From: Tetracentron sinense
Taxonomy: Eukaryota; Streptophyta; Magnoliopsida; Trochodendrales; Trochodendraceae
Assembly (NCBI GenBank): GCA_015143295.1
Contig: CM026562.1
Location: 9,142,041-9,206,040, forward strand
Direction: 5' to 3'
Length of the DNA stretch: 64,000 nucleotides
Of this stretch, positions 1 through 11,181 are shown piece after piece. The notes under the pieces were generated by a model that saw only the letters and a program-made list of their open reading frames with translations, was not told where the DNA came from and did no database searches. The position numbers were made by a program, and so were the translations under genes. Numbering within the stretch: position 1 is the first letter of the stretch; each line of letters starts with the position of its first letter.

Positions 1-1538
1 AGCTGAATGATTCATGGGTCCACATACATCAGTGTGAGTTAATTCCAATATACTAGTGGCTCTCTTTGGTTTACCTGTAAATGGCCTTTTGGTCATTTTA
101 CCTTTCAAACAAGGTTCACAAGTTGGATAAGGTTCAACATGTAAGTGGTTTAAAGGACCATCCTTTACCAATCAGTTGATCCTATCCAAAATGATATGGC
201 CTAATCTAAGATGCCACAAGTATGTTGGATTCACAGAATCTTTACCTCTTTTCTGAGGCTTAACACTTGTAGACTTATTATCCTCAATGTTATTAATAGA
301 ATTGCATATATGATCAAGATAATAAAGATCATTAAACAATGTACCAGAAACAATAAATCTATTATTGTACTTGATAACTACACTAGTATCAAAATGAACT
401 GAATAACCAATAGAGATTAAACTAGAAACAAAAATCAAATTGTTGTGCATGTCTGATACATATAAACAGTCTTTTAAAACTAAGATCCTATCTAAAGCAA
501 ATTCTTAAGCATAAGTTCCAATGACGATCGCAGTAACACTTGCTTCCGTTCCCATCCTTATATTGACTTCCCCTTCACTGAGCTTTCTGCTCTCCTAAAA
601 CCCCTATAACATATTACAAATATGTGAGGTAGATCATGCATCTACACACCAAGAGTTAGATGAACCAACAATGAAGTTGGATTGATGAAAGATTCGAACA
701 TACCTTCCAAAGGTTCATCCTTGAGGGATGCTAAGTAAACTCGGCATTGCCTCTTCCAGTGACCTGGTTTCTTGCAATAGAAGCAGACATTCTAATTCTT
801 ATCCTTGTCCTTCTTTTCGAAAGATGCTTTCTTTTTCTTCCCTTTGAGGAACTTGGATAAATTGGACTTGTTCTTTTTCTTGCCTTTGCCCTTAGGCTTA
901 GGTCTCGAAGGTCCAACTCCCTCTGCCACATATGCAAAGAGCTTAGTATGCTTCATAAGGTCTTTAGCTCCTTGCAACATGTTTAGGAGCTCTGACAAAA
1001 CAGTCTCTAACTTGTTCATGTTGAAATTCAACACAAACGCACAAAAGGATTCCGGGAGAGAGTTTAGGATCACATCTGTTTGACTCTATTGATCAAGATC
1101 TGGACCAAGAGTCAAAAGTTCATTAATGAACCCTATCATCTTGATGACATGCTCCCGGACTAGGCTTCCATCAGAAATCCTGGTTCCCATTAATCATTTC
1201 ATAGCCAATTGCCTAGCAGTCTTATCCTGTTCCCCAAACATCTCCCTGAGATTTGTCATTATGTCCTTAGCAGTACTAAAACTCTCGTGCTACTATTGAA
1301 GGACATTCGACATAGATGTAAGAATGTAGCATTTGACCAAACTATTTGACTCATGCCACTTTGAGGTTTTCTCAACCTGCTCTGGGGTCTAAATTGCCTC
1401 ATCAAATTTCGGATAATCGGAAGTAAGAACATAAGAAATCTTCTGAGAGATTAGCACAATGTCAAGGTTTCTTTTCCAGTCTACAAAATTAGGACAAGTC
1501 AAACGATTCTCATCTTGAATCTTGGAAAGGAGATTCAT
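1..1538 (-). pseudogene. Ty1/copia gag and start of pol (decayed, runs off the left edge)
   Basis: The minus strand encodes a copia-type Gag starting at an ATG at 1538, followed by a CCHC zinc knuckle at about 745-787 (CFYCKKPGHWKRQC, spacing CX2CX4HX4C) after a Lys-rich stretch. A GAG-pre-integrase region follows at about 20-300, with the typical WHLRLGH motif and the Cys pair of the integrase zinc finger (PYPTCEPC). The domain order is that of Ty1/copia; the rest of integrase, RT and RNase H would lie left of the window. Several in-frame stops (for example near 1295 and 1390) show that it is dead. The element once encoded its own capsid and polymerase; now it is only repeat sequence. Confidence 0.9.
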
Positions 1539-3285
1539 AGCTATCTACACAATAAAATAAAGCATAAATTATTACATTATAATTCACACATATATTGATC
1601 AGATTTTGGGATTTTAAATATGCGATGATCCTCTCATCTTTCTTCAAATTTCATAATTCCCTTCATTATATGAAATTAGGAAATAAACCTTTTATTTCAG
1701 ATGAGTATTGGGATCTTCATAATACACATGTAATCTTCCATGCTAGGATAGTATTATAAATATACTATAAGGTGGATAGTAGCTATCCATCAAACTGAAC
1801 ATCTATTGGATAACTCCTTATGTAAATCAATGATTTCCAATTTTCTTGTGATCTCCAATGGACAACATGACTGTCACTTGTCAGGCGTCATGTTTCTTTG
1901 TTTAAGTGAAACCCATTATTCTTGGTTGTCATATAATCAAGTAGGGATGTGCCCCCATACTAGTTGACACTCTCTATCAGGCTATACATAAACCTATCTA
2001 CTATAGAAATAATGCACTAGGAGTTTAATTTAGACTAAATTATGTCGAACTCCTATCAGAGAGATATGACTCGGGCTAATTAATTCATAGTCTTATTGAT
2101 AATGGAAGGTCATAGGATTAATAATCCCATTTAGAATCACTTAATATTTTTCTTGAAGGGAATAAAAATAATCATGCATAAACATCATATAAATATCATC
2201 ATATGAATTATGAAATTTTTGATAACAGGATTATCAAGGAGTGATTAACTCCCACTAGCCCTCACAGGGGGTTTTCACCTTATGGTCAAAATCTACTCAT
2301 CCCTATAATCTTAGGGTATTTGGATGTCAGTTTAGTGATCCATCTTACTTAATTATCAACCTTTAACAGCGCTTAATGTCTTTTCAGACGCGATTATCCA
2401 ATAATCTTGTAAGCAAAGGTTTTACATAAAAATCTCGGCATGGGTCACAAACTCCACGTCCAAAAGAGTACTAGTAATGTGTTATGTCTAAATATAAATA
2501 ATTTACAATTAAACATAACTAATTAATATGAGTATAATCCAATTATCCTAAATTATCATAAAAAGTGATAATCACAATTATCTAAGCTTCCGGGCTTAAA
2601 AGATATATTATTAATCATCACATGAACAATAATATTATAATTATAATTATAATAATATTATAATCTCACAATGGGTTCACAAAAATCATACAATCTTATT
2701 TAATTAAAATAAGGAAATTAAATAAAGCTCTAAAACTATTGAAGATCTTCTACCATGCAATGGTTCACCAGGAAACTCCTTCGGTTGATATACTCCACCA
2801 TAAATCAGCAACCATATTCTAAAATAAGAATAAGGGGGAGGGAAAAAGAAGGAGATATGATTTGTGGAACCCATCCAGCACATACAATAATAATTATTTA
2901 TCATGATAAATATAATACATTATTATTTTATGCTAGCCCGAGGCTCTCGAGAATAAATTAAACAATTTAATTTAACATGCTAAAAAGGATCTCTAAATCT
3001 CTAAAGGCTTTAACCAAATTTATATATCTATATAACTATCCATATCAAATTTCGAGAGGTTTTGAAATCATCGAAAACTTAAATTAATAACACACTAATT
3101 TATAAGGGCATGATTACTCCCTCAAGAACTAGAGAGGGATCCCTTTTAAAACCATAGGAAAGTGATTATCTAATACTCAAGAATCTAAAAGATTCAACTC
3201 CATGGTGGCCGAAATTTATAGGAGGTGTATACCTTTATATAAATAATGATTAAAAACAATAAAATCAAAGATAAGCATAGTCAAG
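1539..3285 (-). mobile_element. Long untranslated leader of the Ty1/copia element
   Basis: About 1.75 kb of AT-rich, frame-poor DNA lies between the primer-binding site and the gag start. No domain is readable. It is either an unusually long leader belonging to this copia family or it contains a later insertion I cannot delimit. An AT-rich imperfect palindrome lies at about 2620-2665. Confidence 0.5.
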
Positions 3286-3297
3286 GCTCTGATACCA
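3286..3297 (-). other. Primer-binding site of the copia element
   Basis: The minus strand reads TGGTATCAGAGC, the complement of the 3' end of initiator Met-tRNA used by most plant LTR elements. It lies one base from the LTR edge at 3299, which fixes the orientation: the 5' LTR is to the right. Confidence 0.92.
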
Positions 3298-3298
3298 C

Positions 3299-3784
3299 TG
3301 AAAGTATGCCTCTTTTTAATTTTAGAAAAACAGTTCTTGGGGGGCATGCATCGAATCCCAAGACTTGACTACGATTGTAATTGATTTTATTCGCAAGTGA
3401 CTTTGATATTGATAAGTCTAATCCATGTTATAGAACAATGCCCGCAAAACTTCGCAAGTGAAAAGTCTCCTTCGCGATTCACACGAACCTCTTTTAATCC
3501 TTTAAAACTTTTCTCTAATGGAAGTTAATGGCTCTTCCAATTCAATCTCTATGATCTTTTATTCTTTTCTTGAACGCAAGATCCTTTCTTGATTAACAAG
3601 ATTAGTTCTGATTTTGTTTAAGGTCCAAATAAAAACAAAGAGAAAAGAATATGGGAGTATGACCTTACAACTAAAGGAGGGGCGTGAGCTTCAAGGGAGA
3701 GAGAGACAGAGAGCAAAAAAATGTTGGGATCATTCTACTCCAAGGAGTGGACGTCCCACCCTTTATATAGATTTGTTTGGATTG
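3299..3784 (-). mobile_element. 5' LTR of the copia element, first part (split by the gypsy insertion)
   Basis: It begins TGAAAGTATGCC directly beside the primer-binding site. Read on the minus strand it contains a TATA box (CTATATAAAGG, at 3760-3770), as expected for the LTR promoter. It stops abruptly at 3784, where the gypsy LTR begins; 3780-3784 is GATTG, the target duplication. The remaining part of this LTR resumes at 13392. Confidence 0.85.
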
Positions 3785-6013
3785 TGTCGCGACCCAAAAC
3801 TCACCATAAGAGTTAGAGTGAATCTTGGACGACTTATCATGACTTACATGACTTGCTTGACAAAACCTGCACAATTACCTGGAGCATATACAATGAGGAC
3901 AATAATTGCGGAAACATAACTAACATAGCACAGCGGAAGACTAACCAAACCTCTGAGTACATATATACATAATCCAAGTTGTGTAAAAAGATATCACAAA
4001 AGAAAGTGCGGACAAGCCTGCCAAATACCCAAATGCAATCTCTCAAGCTCACACCCACAGTGATTCACTCAGAATCCACCACCTAGTAGTACTCGTCTAC
4101 TCGAGGCTCCTCTGTAGGTTCCTCAACGTACTCCTCTTTCACCCATGGGCCAGAAGCACAGATATCAAATGGAGCAGCAGCTCCCTCAGTACCTACCGAC
4201 ATAAACGTACGGCTGAGCATGGACTACTCAGAGTGTACCAAATGCTAACCAACCCCCATAGCATAACAACAATGACATATATAAAGCAGGAAGCAATTCA
4301 TATAATAACAGGAAGGTAAAACAGTTTATATTCATGCTTTCATCACATAAAAGCCGATAAAACTCTTGAAATCATCATGCACTTGACTTGACTTAAATAC
4401 CCTTTCGTGCTTGAAAACTTGTCATGTCGGTCTTGCTTGAACTTGTCGAGCGTGTCATGTCATGCGTGTCATGCTTGCTTGGAAATTAACCATGCACATG
4501 TAACTTGTGAGATGCACTTGTGAGATGCACTTGAGAGTGAAGGGAGACCCTTCTTTCGATGAGATGCACTTGAGAGGGAAGGGAGGCCCTTCTTTCGATG
4601 AGATGCACTTGTGAGTGAGGGGAGACCCCTCATGAAAGGGAGGGAAGTGTAAACTCCCTCCTATGCAATGCTTATTCTTGTACCCTAGTCAAAAGTGAGG
4701 TAAAACATATCGTAAGAGATGTCCCACCTCTAAACCTTATTCTTGAAAACGCCAGTAAACCATGTCATGCATGCCGTGCTCGTGGAATCATATACATACT
4801 TTCACTTGGAATTAAATATGATATTGGGATTCAACAAAGTATAGTATAGCATTTATTTCATCAAGAAATCATTCATACCATTGGAAAAAGGTAATTTAAC
4901 ACACTATCATAAACCCTAGCAATTCCATCAGCTTTTAAGCATGCATTTCTTGATTCACAACTCATTTTCTTCACTTTGACATTTCATCAAACATGTGGTG
5001 TGTACATTATTCGTTAAAGCCTACACCATGCTTTTCTAAGTGGATTTGTGTTCACAACATACATGTGTATTCATTATTGGTACAATATCCTTCCCCATTT
5101 CATTCATCACAATACATCCACACGGCATCCATCGCCCGATATTCATTCTCACACTACATCCATTCATCTCCCATTAGGTTCATACATTAGGCAAAACAAA
5201 TAAGAAGGAAAGAAAAGAGGGTATGAACTAGGAGGATAGCATAAGGTACCGACCTTGAAAAGCGAGGAAGACTCTCCAAACGTGCGTGGAGTCGTTGCCC
5301 TAGCTTGGAGAATGTGTTCCTCAAGTGCTTGAGCCGTGAACTTGAAGAAATCCGAGCTTGTGACGATCTAGGGTTTTCAAACCCTTTGATTCCTTCTCAA
5401 TTGCAAACCCTAGGTTTAGAATCCCCTTTTCCTTTCTCTCTATCTCTCGAAACACTCTAAGTATGGTGAATGAGACTCTAAAGGCTCGGGCAAGCCTTAA
5501 GAGGCAAGGGTGTAACGCCCAAAAGACGAAAAAACCCTTAATGAAATTCTGTAAAACACGATAGACCGAGCGATCGGTGGTTACTACTAAGCGATCGGTC
5601 GCCTACCGAGCGACCGATGTTTTGACCGATCGACTGGTCAAAAACAAGCTCTCTGGAATTTTTTCTCCATACAAAAAAGTGCACCAGTCGATAGCTTCCG
5701 ATTGATCGGTTGTGGACCTATCGATCGCTACATGGACCAAGCGATCGGTTCTCTGCAGGTTTTGACACTAAGTCTATTTTTCACTCATTTCTACTACTTG
5801 GACTTGTCCTACTTCCCTTTTGACCTTTTCTAAATATGCCTAGGACTCTTTCAAGGCTTATAGACATTACTAAATAATTTATTTAATTAATTATAGCATT
5901 CTTGAAACTATTTTCAAAAGTTTCAAATTCTCATTTCATGAATTTGGAGATTACAAGCAAACATGCCTTGACACACATACCAAGGCATATACAAAAAGTT
6001 CCGGGGTTCTACA
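3785..6013 (-). repeat. 3' LTR of the gypsy element
   Basis: It runs from TGTCGCGACCC to GGGGTTCTACA, a TG...CA LTR of 2229 bp. It contains a tandem array of a roughly 41-bp unit (starting GAGATGCACTTG) at about 4507-4640, and a cluster of CGATCGGT-type palindromes at about 5560-5755. The matching LTR is at 11182-13391. Confidence 0.95.
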
Positions 6014-6024
6014 TCCTCCCCCCT
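6014..6024 (-). other. Polypurine tract of the gypsy element
   Basis: The minus strand reads AGGGGGGAGGA directly against the 3' LTR edge. This is the expected plus-strand priming site. Confidence 0.85.
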
Positions 6025-6082
6025 AACAAAACTTTCGTCCTCGAAATTTGGACGGTACACACATTGCAAAACCAAAACAAAA

Positions 6083-9000
6083 TTACAAGTCACATACAAA
6101 AGCCTGTTCAAACAACTTGGGGTACTTCGCTTTGACTTCGGCCTCACGCTCCCATGTAGCCTCTTCTTGAGCATGATGTTGCCATTACACGAGAACTAAC
6201 GAAATAGTTTTGTTGCGAAGCACTTGATCTCTCTGATCCAATATCTGGACCGGCTTTTCAACTAAAGTGAGATCCTCTCGGATTTCCAACGGTTCCAACT
6301 CGATGATATGCGAAGGGTCCGCAATGTATTTCCGAAGCATAGACACATGGAAGACGTTGTGAACTGCGGCCATGTGAGGTGGAAGAGCTACCCTGTAAGC
6401 AACTTCACCAACTCGTGTGATAATCTCAAACGGGCCAATATATCGAGGACTAAGCTTGCCTCTTTTGCCAAATCTCATAATCCCTTTACTAGGTGATACT
6501 TTCACAAAGACTTGATCCCCAACTTGGAATTCAAAGTCCCTGCGGCGAGTGTCCGCTTAGCTCTTTTGACGATCTTGAGCAGCTTTCAACTAATCTCGGA
6601 TGATCTTGACCTTATTCGCAGTTTGCTCGATCAATTCTGGACCTAACACTTTTCTCTCTCCTACCTCATCCTAGTAAAGAGGAGACCTGTAGCTTCGCCC
6701 ATACAAGGCCTCAAATGGTGCCATTTGGATGCTTGCCTGGTAGCTATTATTATAGGCGAATTCAACAAAAGGCAAGTGTTCTTTCCAACTGCCCTTGAAA
6801 TCCAACATACATGCCCGAAGCATGTCTTCGATAATTTGGTTCATCCTCTCGGTTTGTCCATCCGTTTGTGGATGAAATGCGGTGCTGAAATCAAGTCGGG
6901 AATCCATGGCATCCTGAAAACTCTTCTAGAACCTGGACGTGAATCTTGAATCCCGATCCGACACAATACTGACTGGCACCCCGTGCAACCAAACAACTTC
7001 CTTGATGTATAGCATGGCCAACTGACTCGAATTGAACGTAGTGTGATAAGGCAAGAAATGGTCGAACTTTGTCAAATGGTCCACTACTACCCATATAGCA
7101 TCCGAGTTCCTTGCCCTTTTTGGCAATCCAATAATGAAATCCATGGATATGTGTTCCCATTTTCACTCGGAAATCGGGAGAGACTGCAATAGACCAGCCG
7201 GTCGTATGTGTTCTGTTTTCACCTGCTGGCACACCAAGCACCGTGCCACATACTCCGCAACGTCTCTCTTCATATTCCGCCACCAAAAGTGACTCTTGAG
7301 GTTCCGGTACATCTTTGTACCCCCAGGATGCACTGCATACTTTGAACAGTGGGCTTCATCCATAATCTCTCGTCGAAGATCCGCATTGGCCGGAACACAT
7401 AATCTTCCCCTGAATGTAATAGCACCTTGGCTAGTGAGAGAAAAGTCTTCACCACCCTTGGCAACTTTCTTATCTTGGAAAGCCAACAAGTCAGCATCCA
7501 TGGCTTGATACTCTTAGATCAAATCTATAATGTACGGCCGATCCATGACATTTGCCAAAATAGGACCACGAACAGAATTATTCACACTGATGTCCAGAAT
7601 AGCCAAATCTTCTAATAGTCTCCATTCCTGCACCAACATGTGGGCCAACAGACCCGGAGATCTTCTACTCAAGGCATCCACCACTACATTTGCTTTGCCC
7701 GGGTGGTACTGGATGATGCATTCATAGTCTTTCAAAAATTTCATCCAACGCCCTTGTCGTAGATTTAGCTCCTTTTGAGAAAAGAGATACTTGAAGCTCT
7801 TGTGATCTGTGAACACATAGAACTCTTCCCCGTAAAGGTAATGTCATCAAATCTTGAGCACAAACATGACCGCAGCAAGCTCTAGGTCGTGCGTGGGATA
7901 ATTCTTTTCATGCTCCTTCAATTACCTCGATGCATAGGCAATGAATTTCTTGTGTTGCATAAGAACACACCCAAGTCCAACTTGCGAGGCATCACTGTAA
8001 ACTTCATACCCACCACGTCCGGATGGCACAGTAAGGATGGGGGCCGTGGTGAGCCTCTTCTTCAGTTCCGTGAAACTGATCTCGCATATATCACTCCACA
8101 CAAACTTCACATTTTTCCTTGTCAGGTAAGTGAGCGGTGCTGCAAGGCTAGAGAAACCCTCTACAAATCTTCTGTAGTAGCCTACCAACCTAAGGAAACT
8201 GTGTATCTCTGTAACACTCTTGGGCCTTGCCCAACTCATGACTGCCTCTATTTTCTTCGGTACCACCGAGATGCCTTCTGTAGAAACAATGTGGCCTAGG
8301 AATGCCACTTCTTCTAACCAAAACTCACACTTGCTTAATTTGGCATATAAGTTGTGCTCTCTCAGCATTTCCAAAGCAAGGCGAAGGTCTCGAACGTGAT
8401 CTTCCCGTGTCTGGGAATATATCAGTATGTCATCGACAAACACGATCATGCATCGATCAAGATATGGCCGAAACACCCAGTTTCATCAAATCCATAAAGG
8501 CTGCCGGCACGTTCGTGAGACCAAAAGGCATCACCAAGAACTCGTAATGCCCATATCGAGTCTGGAAAGTGGTTTTAGGAACATCTTCCGCCTTGATCTT
8601 CAACTGGTGATAGCTGGACCGAAGATCAATCTTAGAGCAAAAATCTCGCTCCCTTTAACTGATCGAATAGGTCATTGATCCTAGGTAATGAATACCTATT
8701 CTTTATAGTGACCTCGCTCAACTGCAGGTAATCGATGCATATCTGCATCGATCCATCTTTCTTCTTAATAAATAACACTGCGAATGAAACCAAGGCCTTG
8801 CAATTCCTCCAACTGAGTCTTCAACTCCTTGAGTTCAATCGGGGCCATTCTGTACGGAGCCCGGAAGATGGGAGCTGTGCCTGGTGCAAGCTTAATCACA
8901 AACTCAATCTCCCTGTCTGGAGTCAACCTTGGCAACTCCTCTGGAAATACATCCAGGAATTCACTCATGACCAGAATAGTCGAAGAGTCCTTTGCCTCGG

Positions 9001-9413
9001 GGTTCGTAAGGCTCAACACCGCAAGGCGAGCAATATCTTTACTTCTCAACCCCTGAAAATGAAATGGCTTCCCTTCCACCGGCCTAAAGAGTACCATCTT
9101 CTCAAAATAAGCCACATGTCCATGATGCGCTGCTAACCAATCCATTCCCAAGATAACATCGAAGTCCTGGAACCCTGGAATCCAAGGACAATGAGATCGA
9201 GTGCTAATTCATGGCTTGCAACTTGGACTGTACTCCCTCTGAAAATGTTATCTGCCACTATTGTTTTGCCGAGAGGAGTTGAAATGAATAACTCCAGTTC
9301 CAATTGACTAGGCTCCATAGAAAAACCTTGAAAAAAACTCGGCAAGACAAACGGATTAATAGACCTGGTATCGATCAACACTCTAGCCAAACATTCATTG
9401 ACTAACAGGGCTC
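6083..9413 (-). pseudogene. Gypsy pol: protease, RT, RNase H, integrase, chromodomain (broken)
   Basis: Going 3' on the minus strand: protease near 9330-9390, whose catalytic DTG is read as DTR (LIDTRSI); RT with the FVDD active-site motif near 8445; RNase H starting VYSDAS near 8010; integrase with the HHCC finger near 7200-7370 (CLVCQQ), a catalytic core beginning MDFIIGLP and the HPQTDGQTERMNQ block near 6860; then a chromodomain ending WEREAEVKAKYPKLF near 6110-6160. Reading frames shift near 9150, 8760, 7900, 7510, 7150 and 6920 by eye. A stop codon interrupts the start of the chromodomain near 6187. The protein would copy and insert the element; this copy cannot. Confidence 0.92.
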
Positions 9414-9548
9414 CTGAAATTTTAACTAACTAAGTCAATCCATGCATCAACATCATAAGTATAGGTATATAGATATATAACATACCATATACGTACACAA
9501 GGAATAAGACATAACATGACAATCGCGGGTAAATGAATAACTCTAAAC
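9414..9548 (-). other. Intron-like segment between gag and protease of the gypsy element
   Basis: About 135 bp that do not resemble Gag or protease interrupt the reading frame. On the minus strand the segment can be drawn from GTTTAG to TAAAATTTCAG, with a pyrimidine-poor AT-rich body and branch-like TTGACTTAG shortly before the acceptor. It may be a spliced intron or a small insertion. The exact junction as drawn produces a stop codon, so the boundary or the copy is imperfect. Confidence 0.4.
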
Positions 9549-10827
9549 ATGTTCCTTGCACCAAATCATCAGATGCAAGTGCATCACCCTCTGTCAAGGC
9601 AAAAACTCGTCTCTGCTTCGCCTGGCGAGGTGGAGGTGTAGACCAGGTAGGCTGGGAGGATGCCTGGTATGATCCTGTTGGGCGTGCTGGGGGCCTAATC
9701 CCTTGAGACTGGCTTGGTAAATGTTGACTAGGGCAATCCCTAATCATATGGCCCTGGCGACCACAATGGAAACATCCACCTGATACCCTTCGGCAATCTC
9801 CTGCCGAGTGCCTTTGGCCGCATAAAGTGCAGAATTCATGTGTATAGGTCGGAGGGGCCGGAGGTGGAGCGTACCTCGCCACCTGAGGTGTAACTGGCCG
9901 TGGAGCTAGAAGAGCCTGAGGTCGTGGCGCCTGTGGCACGTATGGCCGTGGGACTGGAGGTGTATAAGAAGGCCTCATCGGTGGTGTTGGCCACGCATAC
10001 TGAGGTGGTGCTGGCCATGTGTATTGATAAGGGCTGGTCTGAGCCCGCCTCTCTGGAGGTGCTGAACTGCTAGGTTGGCCTCTCGCCAATTCTCTCTTCT
10101 TGGACACGGCCTCAGAATTGGCCTCGATCAATAGGGCCTTGTCCACTACCTCAGGGTAGGTAGCATGCCTGAAAGCCGAGACTTTCTCCATAATGACATC
10201 TTTGAGCCCTTGCTCAAACCTTCTTGCCTTCATTGCCTCGGTGGCAACCATGTGAGGCACAAATCTAGAGAGCTCCGAGAACTTGACTTCATAAGCGACC
10301 ACAGTCATCGAACCCTACTCTAGGTTGATGAACTCCTTTTATTTCTTTTCCCGAGCTCCAACTAGGAAATACTTCTTATAAAAAGTATCCTTGAACTCTT
10401 CCCAAGTTCAGGGTTGACCTTGCATGGTCAAATCTCGAGTCCTCAAGGCGAACAACCACCAATGGTGTGCCTCACCCTCTAGCATGAAAACAGCCCATGC
10501 TACTTTATCCTCCTCTGTGGGTGAGAGGACCGTAAATATCTTCTCCAACTAGAGAATCCATGCCTCTGTAGCAAGAGGGTCCACACTCCCATGGAATGAT
10601 AGAAGCCTCAATCTCCGAAATGCCTCAACTCCAGCGGTACAATGTACTGGAGTTGCGGGCGGTGGAGTAGGTACCGCTGATGATGGTATAGACTACCGAG
10701 CCGCCAGTATGGCGAGTATCTCAGCAATAGAACCTAAGACCTGAGAGAGGTCCGGCTGCTCATCCTCATCCCGTGAAGAAGAGAAAGATCTAGTGTGTGA
10801 CCCACGACCCCGTGTGCCCCGCCTCAT
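9549..10827 (-). pseudogene. Gypsy gag (broken by stop codons)
   Basis: The Gag begins at an ATG at 10827 (MRRGTRGRGSHTR). A retrotransposon-gag domain follows (WAVFMLEGEAHHWW near 10480-10520), then a Pro-rich linker at about 9850-10020 and a CCHC knuckle near 9740-9780 (CFHCGRQGHMIRDC), preceded by an extra Cys pair (FCTLCGQRHSAGDC). At least five in-frame stops lie upstream of 10308. Gag would form the particle around the RNA; this copy is dead, with an open stretch of about 290 codons left at the 3' end. Confidence 0.9.
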
Positions 10828-11165
10828 GACTAAAGTCCTGAGAACAATAGCACCACATGAGTCAAACTCGAAACCACAATTTATTACAATGTCATTTCAC
10901 AATAATTCAATTTGTATTAATTTTATAATACTAATATAAATCACATCAAGTCATCAGAGTATTTATAATATTATACTTTGGTGTTCTAGCGTCCCTAAGA
11001 CCCGTACTTGGTTGAAACAACCCTTTAGACTAAGACTAAAGTTTAGTCTTACACTTGGAACATAACTCGCTTCCGACTTACTTCCTTCCTAACTTGTTTC
11101 CCACCATATGCTCTTATCAACCTGTGGTACTAGATTCTAATTGACCCTAAAGACCTAAAGCCTAA

Positions 11166-11177
11166 GCTCTGATAGCA
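11166..11177 (-). other. Primer-binding site of the gypsy element
   Basis: The minus strand reads TGCTATCAGAGC, one mismatch from the Met-tRNA complement TGGTATCAGAGC, four bases from the 5' LTR edge at 11182. Confidence 0.8.
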
Positions 11178-11181
11178 CTTC

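Noticed and set aside
805-1083. Long open frame opposite the copia gag
   Set aside because: It is antisense to the Lys-rich Gag linker and gives only a Phe-rich string; a shadow of the real frame.
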